From positions 868,001 through 932,000 of the forward strand of contig JACEHZ010000211.1 of the NCBI GenBank assembly GCA_017893485.1: DNA of 64,000 nt, read 5' to 3'. Below, one piece after another: positions 1-11,160 of this stretch (its first letter is position 1; each line of letters begins with the position of its first letter). Origin of the DNA: Hemerocallis citrina. Lineage: Eukaryota > Streptophyta > Magnoliopsida > Asparagales > Asphodelaceae. The notes below the pieces were generated by a model. It made no database searches and was not told the origin of the DNA. It saw only the letters and a program-made list of their open reading frames with translations. A program made the position numbers and the translations under genes.

Positions 1-1
1 T

Positions 2-2914
2 GAGAAGAAGAAATCAGATATTTGGCTATGGCATCAACGTCTAGGGCATGCCTCTTTTGGTTATTTGAAGAAATTATTTCCAAGTTTATTTTTGAAGTTG
101 GATATATCTGCCTTTCAGTGTGATGTGTGTGAACTCGCAAAAGTTCATCGTGTCTTTTTTCCTCTAAGTCCAAGTAAAAGTTCCCTACCTTTTATGATTA
201 TTCATTCTGATGTTTGGGGTCCATCCAAAACCACTACTTTTGGAGGAGCCAAATGGTTTATGACCTTTATTGATGACTGTACCCGTATGACCTGGATTTG
301 TTTGATGAAGTCGAAAAGTGAAGTTAGTGGTTTGTTTCAGAAATTTCACAAGTATGTTATGATTCAGTATAAATCACAGATTCAAGTTCTTAGGAGTGAT
401 AATGGCGGAGAATACTTGAGTTCAAATCTGCAATAATATTTGGTGGAACATGGAATTGTTCATCAGACCACATGCTCGTATACACCTCAACAGAATGGGG
501 TTGCAGAAAGGAAAAATAGACACTTGCTCGAAGTGGTCCGTGCTTCTCTCATCCATGGAAATATGCCACTCATTTATTGGGGAGAAGCTCTTGCTTCTGC
601 TGTATACTTAATCAACCGAGTTCTCTCTAATATCCTAAACTTCCTCACACCATTTCAAGCATTAACTGAAGCTGTGAATGAACCAAAAGTCATCAACTTG
701 CCACCTCGTGTGTTTGGGTGTGTTGAATTTGTTCATCTTCATCAACATGAACGCAATAAGTTAACTCATCGAGATGTTCGCTGTGTTTTCGTGGGATATG
801 CACAGAATAAGAAAGGGTATCGGTGCTATCACCCACCAACTGAAAAGATGTTTGTGACTATGGATGTTGTGTTCCATGAAGATGAGATATATTTTTTCTC
901 TGAGGTTGAACTTCAGGGGGAGTACCGAAGTGAACTTCAAACTCTTGCCTATGATGAAGTGGTTACTATTCAAACTAAACAATCAGATGTAAGGGGAAAA
1001 AATCAGGATGTAAGTAATGACGATCACTCGAATGAAGACTTGGTTGAGGAAGAAAATTTTCATGAAGATCTGCAGTCAGTGCCGAACCTCCATGAAGATG
1101 AGCCATCTCCACCACCAGCACCATCTGAACCATCTCCACCACCAGTACCATCAGATCTATCTCTACTCCCAGCAGAACCCCAAAACCAATCGTCATTGCT
1201 GTCCGAAGCTCCAAGAAGAAAACTCCCAAACCGTACTACTAGAGGTATTCCAAAACCCACTTACGAGCCTAATCCCACTTGTAAAGTCAAGTATCCCATG
1301 AGTCATTATGTGTCCATTCACCGATTGTCTGAATCAAATAAATCATTTGTGAATCAATTATTTGCTGTATCTATTCCTAACAGTGTGCAGGAAGCCTTAG
1401 CCGATCAAAGGTGGAAAGCAGCTATGAATGAGGAGATGAAGTCCTTGAAGAAGAATGAGACTTGGGAGATAGTCGAGCTGCCAGCAGGGAAGAAGCCAGT
1501 AGGATGCAGATGGATTTATATAGTGAAATATAAATCAGATGGTTCGATAGAGCGATACAAGGCAAGGCTGGTTTCCAAAGGGTACACTCAAACTTATAGA
1601 ATTGATTATGACGAAACATTTGCACCTGTGGCAAAGTTCAACACTATTCGAGTTCTACTGTCACTTGCTGCAAATCTTGACTGGCCGTTGGAGCAATTTG
1701 ATGTGAAGAATGCATTTTTGCATGGGAAATTGATAGAAGAAGTCTATATGGATCTTCCACCAGGGTCGAACAGACCAGTCCAACACAGCAACAAAGTATG
1801 TCGTCTGAAGAAAGCATTGTATGGACTGAAGCAGTCGCCAAGAGCCTGGTTTGGGAGATTTACAAAATCAATGAGGACATTCGGATACGATCAGAGTAAT
1901 TCTGATCATACTCTATTCCTAAAAAGGAAAGAAGGTAAAATTACTGCACTTATTATTTATGTTGATGATATGATAGTAACTGGAGATGATCCTGAGGAGA
2001 TGAAGGCATTAAAGAACTACTTGTCACAAGAGTTCGAAATGAAAGATCTTGGTCCTTTGAAATACTTCCTTGGTATTGAAGTTTCTCGCTCAAGAAAGGG
2101 AATATTTCTTTCTCAAAGAAAATATGCTCTGGATTTATTGAAGGAAACTGGAATGTCCGCTTGTCAACCGATTAATACACCATTGGAAGAAGGACTGAAA
2201 CTATGCAACGAAGCTGATTAAGTGCCTTGTGATAAGGAAAGATATCAGAAATTGGTTGGATGACTAATGTATCTTGCACATACACGGCCAGATTTGTCAT
2301 ATGCTTTAAGTATGGTAAGTCAGTTTATGCATGCACCTCGGGAACAACATATGGACACGGTAATGAGAATTATGAGATACATTAAGTCAGCCCCAGGAAA
2401 AGGAATCTTATTTGCGAAACATGGTCACTTGAAGGTTGAGGTATATACTGATGCTGATTGGGCAAAATCTACAATCGATAGGCGCTCCACTTCAGAATAT
2501 TTCACCTTTGTTGGAGGAAATTTAGTTACATAGAGGAGCAAGAAGCAAAATGTTGTTGCATGCTCTAGTGCAGAGGCTGAGTATCGCGGAGTAGCTTTAA
2601 GTATAACAGAAGCTTTATGGCTAAAACTCCTGTTGCAGGACTTAGGGTATGGTCCAAAGGAACTTATGAAGGTGTATTGTGACAGTCAAGAGGCGTGTGA
2701 TATTGCGGTTAATCCAGTTCAGCATGATAAGACGAAACATGTAGAGGTGGACAGATTCTTCATCAAAGAAAAATTAGATGAGAAAGCTATTGAGATATCC
2801 AAAGTTAAGTCAGAAGATCAACTCGCAGATATCCTAACTAAGGCCGTTTCAACTCGGCTTTTTTTAAAATTTGTTGACAAGTTGGGCATGCTCGATATCT
2901 ATGCACACACTTGA
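2..2914 (+). pseudogene. Ty1/copia pol (integrase, RT, RNase H) with four in-frame stops
   Basis: One reading frame runs throughout with no frameshift, but it is broken by TAA at 434, TAA at 2219, TGA at 2261 and TAG at 2531. In order it shows the HQRLGH GAG-pre-integrase motif (near 44), the integrase core with HSDVWGP, FIDDCTR and RSDNGGEY, a proline-rich spacer (about 1090-1190), and RT motifs from WKAAMNEEM to YVDDMIVTG (about 1960), with the catalytic YVDD intact. RNase H follows with YTDADWA (near 2450), then the C-terminal KTKHVEVD and DILTKA. The stop at 2531 falls where the family has tryptophan, consistent with TGG to TAG. The protein would integrate and reverse-transcribe the element; as it stands it is dead. 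Confidence 0.92.
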
Positions 2915-2921
2915 GGGGGAG

Positions 2922-3109
2922 TGTTGAAATATAGTAATTGTATATTCTGTTTCCTAATATAGGTAACAGATTTTCCAAATCTCTCATCTTCCCAATCTTC
3001 TCTCAATCTCTTTTCTTCTTCTCCAAATATATAATCCTTATATATAGATGTATACAGTAAAGAATAAAGTACTACAAGAAGAATAAGAATTATGCTCAAT
3101 CTTCTATCA
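2922..3109 (+). repeat. 3' LTR of the copia element
   Basis: Begins TGTTGAAAT directly after the purine-rich tract and is taken to end at CTTCTATCA, giving 188 bp with TG...CA ends. The right end is inferred from the CA terminus because the partner LTR is outside the window. Confidence 0.7.
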
Positions 3110-3384
3110 AAAGTCTGACACAATTGCATGTTATGCTCAATGCCACAGCAGCCTGTTGCCAACTCACAAAAGCCCCACACAATGACATCCAATCCAACTC
3201 CTCATCGCGCTCTCAATCCATTTTCCCCCACCTCCCAATGATTCCATCTTCCAGAATGTAGCACAATAACATTTGGTCTTTTGCATTTGGTACAGATCTT
3301 TTCGTACATCCATTACAGCACAAAGCATCTCTAGCTAAGCTGTCACCAATATTTGAATGGATAGATACTGCTCCTCAGTTGATG
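3110..3384 (+). promoter_or_regulatory. Upstream region of the FLA gene, up to the TATA box
   Basis: About 275 bp of unique-looking sequence separate the copia LTR from the TATA box. No ORF and no repeat was seen in it. If the LTR is a real insertion, any regulatory DNA formerly further upstream is now displaced by the retrotransposon. The role as promoter is inferred from position only. Confidence 0.45.
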
Positions 3385-3391
3385 TATAAAA
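3385..3391 (+). promoter_or_regulatory. TATA box of the FLA gene
   Basis: TATAAAA lies 60 bp upstream of the FLA ATG. A pyrimidine-rich stretch (CACTCTCTATTCC, about 3408-3420) about 25-30 bp further on is a plausible start site, giving a 5' leader of about 30-40 nt. Confidence 0.7.
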
Positions 3392-3450
3392 ACTAGCCCA
3401 AACCCCTCACTCTCTATTCCAACTCTCTAGTAGTAACCTAGTTAACCACC

Positions 3451-4209
3451 ATGGCCAAAACTATCCTCTTTGCTCTAACTGCATTGCTTATGCTGGCTTC
3501 ATCCCAGGGCAAGCACTCTGTTGTAGCGCCGGGTCCAACTCCAGCCCCGATGAATCTGACCGCGATCCTGGAAAAGGGCAGGCAGTACACCACTCTAATG
3601 CGGCTTCTGAAAGAAACCCAAATCGGTGAACAGATTCAAAACCAACTCAACAATTCCTTGCAGGGCATGACCATGTTTGCCCCTACCGATAATGCCTTCA
3701 ACAACCTAAAGCCGGGCACGCTTAACAGCCTGACTGCGCAGGAGCAAGTTGCACTCGTGCTCTACCATGTGCTTCCCAGATACTACAGTCTGACTACTTT
3801 TGAGACAACCAGCAACCCCGTGAGCACGCAGGCTTCTGACAAGTCGGGACCCTACACTTTGAACATTACCAGCACTAGTCATCAGGTGAATGTGTCGACT
3901 GGGGTGGACGAGACACAAATCAATAATGATTTGTATTCGGACTTTCCACTGGCAGTTTATTCAGTTGACAACGTGTTGTTGCCTAACGAAATTTTCGGAG
4001 CAAAGCCGCCTGCAGCAGCTCCAGCCCCCTCTTTGGCTCCGAAGAAGGAGAAGCCGGGTAAGATTCCAGTTGGGAAAAAACCTGCAGCTGATGAGGAAGA
4101 GAGTAGTACTAGTAGCACGAAATCGGGTGCTAGTTACATGAAGGGGAAGGGGATGGGATGGGTGTGTGTGGTTGGAATTGGATTGGTGTGTGTTGGTTAT
4201 CTCTTTTGA
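3451..4209 (+). CDS. Fasciclin-like arabinogalactan protein, GPI-anchored
   Basis: An intact 252-residue, single-exon protein. Residues 1-20 form a signal peptide. Residues about 37-185 form one fasciclin (FAS1) domain with the H1 motif TMFAPTDNAF, a central YH pair and the H2-like end SVDNVLLPNEIF. AGP-type proline motifs flank it (APGPTPAP near residue 27, AAAPAPSLAP near 190). N-glycosylation sequons NLT, NNS, NIT and NVS are present. A small-residue, Ser/Thr-rich stretch and a hydrophobic tail (about 236-252) form a GPI-attachment signal. The layout and length match group A plant FLAs (FLA6/7/9/11/12/13 type), which act at the plasma membrane and wall, with roles known in cell adhesion and secondary wall formation. 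The ATG sits in a strong context (ACCATGGCC). It is the only intact host gene I see here. Confidence 0.95.
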   Translation: MAKTILFALTALLMLASSQGKHSVVAPGPTPAPMNLTAILEKGRQYTTLMRLLKETQIGEQIQNQLNNSLQGMTMFAPTDNAFNNLKPGTLNSLTAQEQVALVLYHVLPRYYSLTTFETTSNPVSTQASDKSGPYTLNITSTSHQVNVSTGVDETQINNDLYSDFPLAVYSVDNVLLPNEIFGAKPPAAAPAPSLAPKKEKPGKIPVGKKPAADEEESSTSSTKSGASYMKGKGMGWVCVVGIGLVCVGYLF

Positions 4210-4376
4210 GTGAGTGAGTGATTGATGCATCATGGATGCATTGGTGGTTGTATTTGGTTGTGAATGTACCTATTGAGTTACGATGGGGTTTGATTTATTT
4301 TCATCTTCATTTGATTTGTTATGATGAATTCATCAATGGATAGATAGATTGATTGTATTCTGCTCTTTTCAAATGG

Positions 4377-4382
4377 AATAAA
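4377..4382 (+). terminator. Poly(A) signal of the FLA gene
   Basis: AATAAA lies 168 bp after the stop codon, in a T-rich 3' region. It is the only canonical signal I found before the LINE insertion. Confidence 0.6.
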
Positions 4383-4538
4383 AATCTATTCAGACAATGC
4401 CTTGTTCAATTCATTGATGTTTTGCTAAATATGTAGTCTGCATTCTTTCCACTTGTAGTATCGTAAAGAGCTGAAAATCGCTGTAAAATGATGAACTCAT
4501 GCCATTACTGTCAAATCCATCACAGGAAAGTGTTATGG

Positions 4539-4555
4539 TAATACATCAACTCCAT
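4539..4555 (+). repeat. Target-site duplication (left) of the older LINE
   Basis: The 17 bp from 4539 to 4555 recur exactly at 12252-12268 (TAATACATCAACTCCAT). Joined, they restore an uninterrupted target running from 4538 into 12269. Confidence 0.88.
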
Positions 4556-4564
4556 GCATAGCAA
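4550..4564 (+). repeat. Target-site duplication (left) of the full-length LINE
   Basis: CTCCATGCATAGCAA recurs exactly at 11161-11175, right after the poly(A) tail of the LINE. It spans the junction between the older duplication and the first bases of the older LINE, so the full-length LINE arrived second. Confidence 0.9.
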
Positions 4565-4640
4565 GAAATGAAACTGCTCAGTGAACCTTTCCTTGGCCAA
4601 GGAGACCAAAATACAAGACTAAAGTTAGTGAAAGAGAAGC

Positions 4641-7244
4641 ATGAGAGACCATCCATCAAGCAAAAGAAAAGAAGAGGAGACCAACCACATCAGAAGCCAC
4701 AACCCATCAAGAGATAGAAAAGTAGAAGAAGAGAGGATCTACAACCGAATCCACCACCCAGCTGCCCCCTCCAACAAACTCATGACGAAGAGAGGTAGAG
4801 ATGAGGATGTCTCTCACTCCAGGGATCAGCACTACCACAGAGGTAGACGCCACTCTCCTGTCTGTGAGGAGCGCCCAGGCCATAGAGGCCTGGTGCACAA
4901 GCCAGATGCTCATCGTCAGGAACATAGAGCTCCGGAGAAGGGTGCACAGCAAGCTGTGACTGAGGTGGAGAGAGCTGCGAGACACCCATCGACCTATAGA
5001 AGGTCCTACTTGGAGGCAACAAAGAGGTCCATAGGGGGATCCGGTAGGGGGGAGCAGCGAGGAGCTAGGCGTTCACCGGATAGAGAGGCCCCGGTCAAAA
5101 AGATAGATGATGAAGGGGAATGGATCGTCGTTAAACCAAAGAGGGTTAGAAAGGAAGAGAAAAAGGCAGAGAAGGCCATGTCTTCATCTAGCTCAGCCCC
5201 TCCGACGGCCAAGAAAAACGCACTATGCCACAAGTGTGCGGAGAGGGGACACTCCATCCACGAGTGCACTAACGATTGGTTTTGTTATGCGTGTAAGACG
5301 TACGGCCATATATCGAAGAGTTGCCCTCGTAACTTGACGTCGGGAAGCGCCAACTCCAAAGCCAGCACTGATTTGCCGTTCGTCTGGAGTGGTAGCAAGC
5401 CCATTATGGCGGGATCGGAGGAAAGCATAGACGGTAAACGAAAGGTGATTAGAGAGGTGATTACCCCGACCCCGATCATGGCTGAATTTGAGAGTCGGTT
5501 CTCTAATTCTATCATTCTTAAAATTCACACCGGGTATCCTTCCTTTGATGTCATCAAGGAACTACTTTCTGATAGTGTGCGTCCAACTTCAAGGTTAGAT
5601 TGGGATGTTCAAAAGCTTAAAGATGACGTACTGATGGTTTATTGTAAGACGGATGTTATCACGAGGGAGCTTTTGGCTATCGGTAGTCTCGAGGGGGAAG
5701 ATTTTTATATTACGATGAGTCGGTGGTCAAGAGCGTTCGGCGCTTTGACGATGGATGCGCGATCGTCAATATGGCTGAGATTGTTTAACCTGCCACTACA
5801 TTGCTGGGTGCGATCTGGTTTCCAAAATTTGGTTCATAGTTTCGGGTCCCTCCTTAGCATCGACAAGAACACCAATTTCCTACTCAGAAGAGAGTATGCT
5901 AGGATTCAAGTGGCGGTGGAGGACGTCAGTCTAATCCCATCTGTGATCGTCGCGCAATTCGAAGATGAGATGTACGAGATTAAGGTGATAGTCGAGAGGA
6001 AGAAGAAAGTCTCTTTCCGGAGTTCGCCGGAGTATTCAGGGTCCAATTCGGAGGTGGGTTTCAAACCGATGAGCAAGGAGGAAGATGCAATCCATCCGTT
6101 GGATCCATCAAGATTGAAATCAGGCCGTCCATTATCGATTCAGCCTCAGTTTAAATCTCTGGAGCTAGGGCGACCGTTAGATGGTTCGGATCTGAAGGAC
6201 CCAGCACATCACACAGCACCTTCCAACAATCGGGACCCACCTCACATCGGTCAAACTTTGGCACGGAGTCGAGGCACTGGAGATGGAAAGAGACCCATCG
6301 ATGGCTCTAGCATCGATGTACTAGGTACTGTGGAGTCTGCAAAAGGCAAAAAGGCTTCTTTGCTAGCTGTTCACAGCCAGCAGAGGTCTTTAACCATAGG
6401 TCCTATCGACAGTCCTGGTCCTCATACAGATGGGAGTGCTGCGGTTCTCGAGGTGCCCAATTTTCAACCAGGTCAGAGTTCGGGGGGGCCCACTAATAAA
6501 CAGGCGGCAATCTTGAGTTTGTCCTCAGCGGAATTCAAGTCGGCACTGGATATGGCTGTCAAATCTCTCACTTTGAGCCTGTTAAGTAATGGGCCTGGCC
6601 CATGGGGTAAGCTACAACAAACTGATGTGGACCTGGCTGTTCACGGCTAAGGGAGCCCATCGAATACTTTGCCTTCTATTCCGATATTGGATGAGTCCAT
6701 TCATGGTGGGAGCATCGGGATGGAGGGGACTGAGGAGGGGGTGGAGGAGGACAGCGAGCATGGCCTAGGGGAAGGGGGTGTTCAAGCACCTGGGGAGTCT
6801 GATCAGGGTTTGGCGGAGGATAATACGACAGTGGATGACATTATTGGGGCGCTCGTCGACGTAGGCAAGGATACCACAGACTCAGATGGCGAATTCGAGA
6901 AGTGGGAAGATCAGGTGAAGGCTCTTACACCAGTCATACAGGATAGTGCGGAGACAGGGGGGGAAGCAGTCAAGGGAAGTGAGGAAGCAAAGCGAAAGAG
7001 CAAGAGACAGATCGACAGATGGGGAGCAAAAGGGCCTAGTGAGGAGGACCTTATTAGATCGGCAGCAAAAGCAAAAGAGCCAATGTCAGCCTGCGGAGGT
7101 TCGTTCTCAATTCTAAGTTTTATTTCCGATGAAGTGCTTCTTTACTATGCTACTATGTTTGGTCTTAATATGGGTGCTTCGGGTATTGAACAAAGTAGTA
7201 GAGTTAGAATTCTCAGAGAGGAAGCTTATAGGCTATGCTTATAG
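4641..7244 (+). pseudogene. LINE ORF1, nucleic-acid-binding protein, broken by one stop
   Basis: Starts at an ATG 76 bp into the element. The N-terminal 190 residues are very basic and Arg/His-rich. Two CCHC zinc knuckles follow: CHKC...C from residue 196 and CYAC...C from residue 215. A region resembling the plant DUF4283 domain follows at about residues 285-420 (SIWLRLFNLPLHCW). A TAA at 6648 ends the frame at 669 residues, but the same frame then stays open to 7244 with another 190-odd residues rich in Glu and Asp. I read this as one ORF1 interrupted by a stop; a natural end at 6648 is the alternative. The product would bind element RNA in the ribonucleoprotein particle. The knuckles precede the DUF4283-like part, an order I regard as less common in eudicot L1s. 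Confidence 0.85.
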
Positions 7245-7294
7245 GCATCCTTGGCTATGTTAGGTAGGATAGATGATCCTTTTTAGTTTTCCCC

Positions 7295-10200
7295 ATGAGT
7301 TACATCTTCTGGAATGTGAGAGGGATGCGTTCAAAGGTAAAGGGTAGATTGGTTAACGACACGATAGCTAGGATTAACCCAATTTTGTGTGCGATTCAAG
7401 AAACTAAGATAGTCCACCAGCATGCTCATGATTTTGTGGGGCTTAGGTCGCTTAGAGATTTTGAATGGCGGTCTAAACCGGCTAGGGGCATGTCAGGTGG
7501 TATCGCGATAGGTGTTGACTCTAAGGTGTTTGATATAATAGATGAGTTCGTTCAAGATTTCTCTGTGACCATTGTAATCAAGCGTAAAGGAGACGGTTGG
7601 ATACACATGGTTACTTCGGTTTACGGCCCCTATAACCCAACTCTGAGACGGGGTTTTTGGGTAGAGCTAAAAAACATTAGGGATAGGTGCACTTGTCCTT
7701 GGGTCATCGGAGGAGACTTTAACATCACTAGATTTGCTTATGAACATAAGGGTAGGGGACCTAACGAGAGGGACAGACAACTGTTTAACACAACTATTAA
7801 CAACCTTCACCTCATCGAAATACAAGCAAACGACGGGAAATTCTCATGGACTAACATGCAGGCAAATCCAACCCTTGCTAAATTAGATAGAATCATGGTG
7901 TCCACAGAGTGGGAGGATTTATTCCCCTTCGCAACAGTTAAATCAATCCCGAGACTTACGTCTGATCATGTACCTCTGCTGCTAGAATGGGAAAGGGACA
8001 GGCGACCGAGACAACGCCACTTCAGGTTCGAGAAGGCGTGGATGCTGAACCCTAACCTAACAAATGTCATTAAAGAAACCTGGGAATTGGGGACACCGCC
8101 ATCCGAAGCAGTATCTAGATGGATCATCAAGCTTCGTCGCCTGAGAAAGCGTTTAAAGAGATGGGCTAAAAAGGAATTTGGTGATATCAAAGAAAAGAAA
8201 GAGAGGCTAGGAAGGAGAGTTCAGGAATTAGAAAAAGTTGAAGAGGATAGAGATCTACATGAGGGGGAATTTGTGGAACTGGCGGCCAGTAGGGCAGAAA
8301 TCCACTCAATTGGTGAAATGGAAGAGTGTTACTGGAGACAGAGATCGAGTATTCAATGGCTCAGAGAAGGAGATGCAAATACCGCCTTTTTTCATAGGGT
8401 GGCCAATGGTAGAAGGCGCCACAATCATATCAAGGGGTTAGTGGTGGATGGGGTATGGACGGAGGATGAGTCCGTAGTTAGAAATCATATCGACGAGTCC
8501 TTCAGAGATCTATTGGGTAAGAGTAGAGTGCTGAGAGGGGAGCTGAGCTCGGATATGTGGAGCAAGGGGGAATTAGAGGGATGTGGAAGATTAGAAGATT
8601 CCTTCACGGAGGAGGAGGTGCTGAAAGCGATCAAGACGCTAGGGCAAGACAAAGCTCCAGGCCCAGATGGGTTTCCGATTTGCTTCTACACAAAATTTTG
8701 GCCCATCATCAAGAAAGATCTTCTAGACATTTTTCAAGAATTTTTCGTGGGGGAGGCGCAAATAGAGAGATTGAACTATGCGAATGTGGTCCTTATCCCA
8801 AAGAAGGCCAACGTCCTCAGCTTTAAGGATCTCAGGCCTATCAGCTTGCTTAACGGATCATTCAAGATTATCATGAAGACACTAGCAAATAGACTAGCTC
8901 CTGTGCTTAAGGATATTGTAGGCGAGGCACAAAGTGGGTTTGTCAAAGGAAGAGACATCCTAGATAGTATCGCATCAGCACACGAAATGGTTTTCAGAGG
9001 CCACAAAGACAAGGTAGACGGCTTCATGCTAAAGTTAGATTTCCAAAAGGCCTATGACACGGTGGAATGGGGTTGTGTGGAGAAGGCTATGAATTTAAAA
9101 GGATTTGGAGAAAAATGGAAGCTTTGGATGAAGAGGTGCATTTCGAACGGAAAGTCCTTCGTTCTAGTAAATGGAATAGCAGGAAGGGAAATCAGATGTA
9201 AAAGAGGTCTTAGGCAGGGAGACCCATTGTCACCACTCATTTTTGCAATTGTAGCGGATGGTTTGGCTGAAATGTTTAAGAGAGGGTTGGAGGCAGGACT
9301 TACCAAAGGGATTTCAGTTAAAGGGATATCCAAACCGTTGACGATCCTACAATATGCGGATGATACTTTAGTCTTTGGGAAGGATACTGTGGAAGAAATC
9401 TTGGCTATACGAGTGCTCCTAAGATGTTTCGAATTCTGGTCCGGTCTGGCGGTTAATATGCAAAAGAGCTGTGTTACTGCTCTACACAACAACAATACGA
9501 CATCCATAGAATTCACATCCACCCTGTTCCAATGCGAAACCAAGGACTATCCGATTAACTACCTGGGAACGCCGATCAGACCTGGTAAACTGATTAAGGA
9601 AGATTGGCTCCCTTTAGTGGAAAAGATTGAGAAAAAACTGGCAGGATGGAAAGGGAAATCTCTATCCCTGGGGGGGAGAATCACTCTCATCAATTCCATC
9701 CTTAGTAGCATTCCCACTTACCTCATGTCGATCTATGAGATTCCAAGTTGGGTAATCGAGAGGATAGATAGGTGCAGGCGGAATTTCCTGTGGAAAGGAG
9801 CGCGCGACGACAGCAAGGGCATTAATCTTATTAGGTGGGATAGGGTCTGTAAGAAGAAAGAGTTTGGTGGTCTAGGGATCATTAACCTCAAAGACATGAA
9901 TAAGGCCCTTCTCTCCAAATGGTGGTGGAAAATGCACAAACAACGTAAGGCATGGTGGAGTAACTCATTCATGAGATACCGTAGGAGGAAAATTACCAGA
10001 TTTGGAGGGAAATGTAGGTTTGGAAAGGTGTCAACTATCTGGAAAGGGGTTGCTAAGGTGGGCGACATCTTCCATGCAAACACAAGATGCAAGGTGGGGA
10101 AGGGCAACAATATTAGATTTTGGAAAGACAAATGGTGTGGAGACAACACGCTACTATCACTCTACCCTGACCTAGCATTGTCAGCCAAGAGGAGTGACGC

Positions 10201-10909
10201 ATTAGTCGCGGATGTATGGAGGAACAGAAGGCTGACATTACAGCTCACAGGGGAACCATCCAACGATGTTCAGGAGCAACTAACGAGGCTAAAGGCGGTG
10301 CTTCTGGAGGAAGGAGCACATGATTCGACACAGGAGGATGTCAGGAAATGGAATCTAGGTCAGAGCAAAACGTTCACAGTCTCCTCTATGTACAATTTCC
10401 TTAACGATGGTGGGATAAGGAACTCTCTCGCCAACATTATATGGAAGACTAAAGCGCCCCCCAAAGTTAAGGCCTTCCTTTGGCTGGTGCTCAACAATGG
10501 TATCCTCTCCAAATCTAATCTTAAGAAACGAAACATCTTGCTCGATGCTACGTGCCAACGCTGTGACAACGGAGATGAAGACACCACTCACATTTTTTTC
10601 ATATGCCCTAGAGCTAGGTTGACTTGGGAGATTATGGGTCTGGCCTTTCACACGACTGCAATCCCGAACAGCATCGACGACCTGTGGGGGAATTGGAGAA
10701 CAAAACACATTAAATTAGAGCATAGGGGTCTATGGGATAGTATGGTTGGGGCAATTGTGTGGAGTCTATGGCTAGATAGGAATGATGTTTGCTTTCGCAA
10801 TAATAGATGCTCTTTTCATATGTTAATTCATAAAATGCTAGCGCTAACAGAGGATTGGACAGGTCAAGCAGGGGCTAGGAAGAAACCGAGGTTGGATGGA
10901 GCACAGTAG
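7295..10909 (+). CDS. LINE ORF2: endonuclease, reverse transcriptase, RVT zinc-binding
   Basis: An uninterrupted 1204-residue frame. Residues 1-235 are an AP-like endonuclease with NVRGM, the QETK glutamate, GGDFN and a terminal SDH. The reverse transcriptase spans about 440-760, with DKAPGPDGF, LRPISLLNG, motif A LDFQKAYD (near 580), GLRQGDPLSPLIF and the catalytic YADD (near 687). Residues about 1050-1115 form the plant RVT zinc-binding domain, with PPKVKAFLW and Cys/His residues around CQRC and HIFFIC. The protein nicks the target and primes reverse transcription there. It begins 50 bp after ORF1 ends. All catalytic residues I can check are present, so it may still be active and could act on other copies. 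Confidence 0.95.
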   Translation: MSYIFWNVRGMRSKVKGRLVNDTIARINPILCAIQETKIVHQHAHDFVGLRSLRDFEWRSKPARGMSGGIAIGVDSKVFDIIDEFVQDFSVTIVIKRKGDGWIHMVTSVYGPYNPTLRRGFWVELKNIRDRCTCPWVIGGDFNITRFAYEHKGRGPNERDRQLFNTTINNLHLIEIQANDGKFSWTNMQANPTLAKLDRIMVSTEWEDLFPFATVKSIPRLTSDHVPLLLEWERDRRPRQRHFRFEKAWMLNPNLTNVIKETWELGTPPSEAVSRWIIKLRRLRKRLKRWAKKEFGDIKEKKERLGRRVQELEKVEEDRDLHEGEFVELAASRAEIHSIGEMEECYWRQRSSIQWLREGDANTAFFHRVANGRRRHNHIKGLVVDGVWTEDESVVRNHIDESFRDLLGKSRVLRGELSSDMWSKGELEGCGRLEDSFTEEEVLKAIKTLGQDKAPGPDGFPICFYTKFWPIIKKDLLDIFQEFFVGEAQIERLNYANVVLIPKKANVLSFKDLRPISLLNGSFKIIMKTLANRLAPVLKDIVGEAQSGFVKGRDILDSIASAHEMVFRGHKDKVDGFMLKLDFQKAYDTVEWGCVEKAMNLKGFGEKWKLWMKRCISNGKSFVLVNGIAGREIRCKRGLRQGDPLSPLIFAIVADGLAEMFKRGLEAGLTKGISVKGISKPLTILQYADDTLVFGKDTVEEILAIRVLLRCFEFWSGLAVNMQKSCVTALHNNNTTSIEFTSTLFQCETKDYPINYLGTPIRPGKLIKEDWLPLVEKIEKKLAGWKGKSLSLGGRITLINSILSSIPTYLMSIYEIPSWVIERIDRCRRNFLWKGARDDSKGINLIRWDRVCKKKEFGGLGIINLKDMNKALLSKWWWKMHKQRKAWWSNSFMRYRRRKITRFGGKCRFGKVSTIWKGVAKVGDIFHANTRCKVGKGNNIRFWKDKWCGDNTLLSLYPDLALSAKRSDALVADVWRNRRLTLQLTGEPSNDVQEQLTRLKAVLLEEGAHDSTQEDVRKWNLGQSKTFTVSSMYNFLNDGGIRNSLANIIWKTKAPPKVKAFLWLVLNNGILSKSNLKKRNILLDATCQRCDNGDEDTTHIFFICPRARLTWEIMGLAFHTTAIPNSIDDLWGNWRTKHIKLEHRGLWDSMVGAIVWSLWLDRNDVCFRNNRCSFHMLIHKMLALTEDWTGQAGARKKPRLDGAQ

Positions 10910-11160
10910 TCGGCGGTGGACCATGCATGGAAGACCATAGCTCGTTGTGGGAGAAATCAAGAAAGACATGTCCGTTATTTTGGGAGATCTTTATGTGATC
11001 ATTGATGTAACTTCTTTTGGTGGTTTTTGGATCTATCTTTGTACTAGTCTATGTTAGACTGATTACTTTGTGTTGTAATGTTGGGTACTTTCTGTTTCGT
11101 TAATCAATCATTAATGGAACCGGTGGCTTAAAGCCACTTTTATTTTCAAAAAAAAAAAAA

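Larger units (their letters stand above)
1..3109 (+). mobile_element. Ty1/copia LTR retrotransposon, 3' part
   Basis: The window opens inside a copia polyprotein. The order GAG-pre-integrase, integrase, reverse transcriptase, RNase H is that of Ty1/copia. The coding region is followed by a purine-rich tract (about 2911-2921) and a short LTR that begins TGTTGAAA. The 5' LTR, gag and protease lie before the window, so neither a target-site duplication nor LTR divergence can be read. The short LTR suggests an Ale- or Ivana-like lineage, but I cannot assign it firmly. The element ends about 340 bp before the FLA start codon. Confidence 0.93.
4565..11160 (+). mobile_element. Full-length L1-type LINE retrotransposon
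   Basis: About 6.6 kb with a 76-bp leader, ORF1 (4641-7244, one internal stop), ORF2 (7295-10909), a short 3' UTR and an A13 tail at 11148-11160. It is flanked by an exact 15-bp target-site duplication, or 17 bp if two adenines next to the tail are counted. Intact ends, a complete ORF2 and a perfect duplication point to a fairly recent insertion. It sits inside a related, older, 5'-truncated LINE. Confidence 0.95.

Noticed and set aside
7966..10708. Several open frames opposite the LINE ORF2 (for example 9052-9543 and 10355-10708, minus strand)
   Set aside because: They are shadows of a well-supported coding frame and carry no domain.
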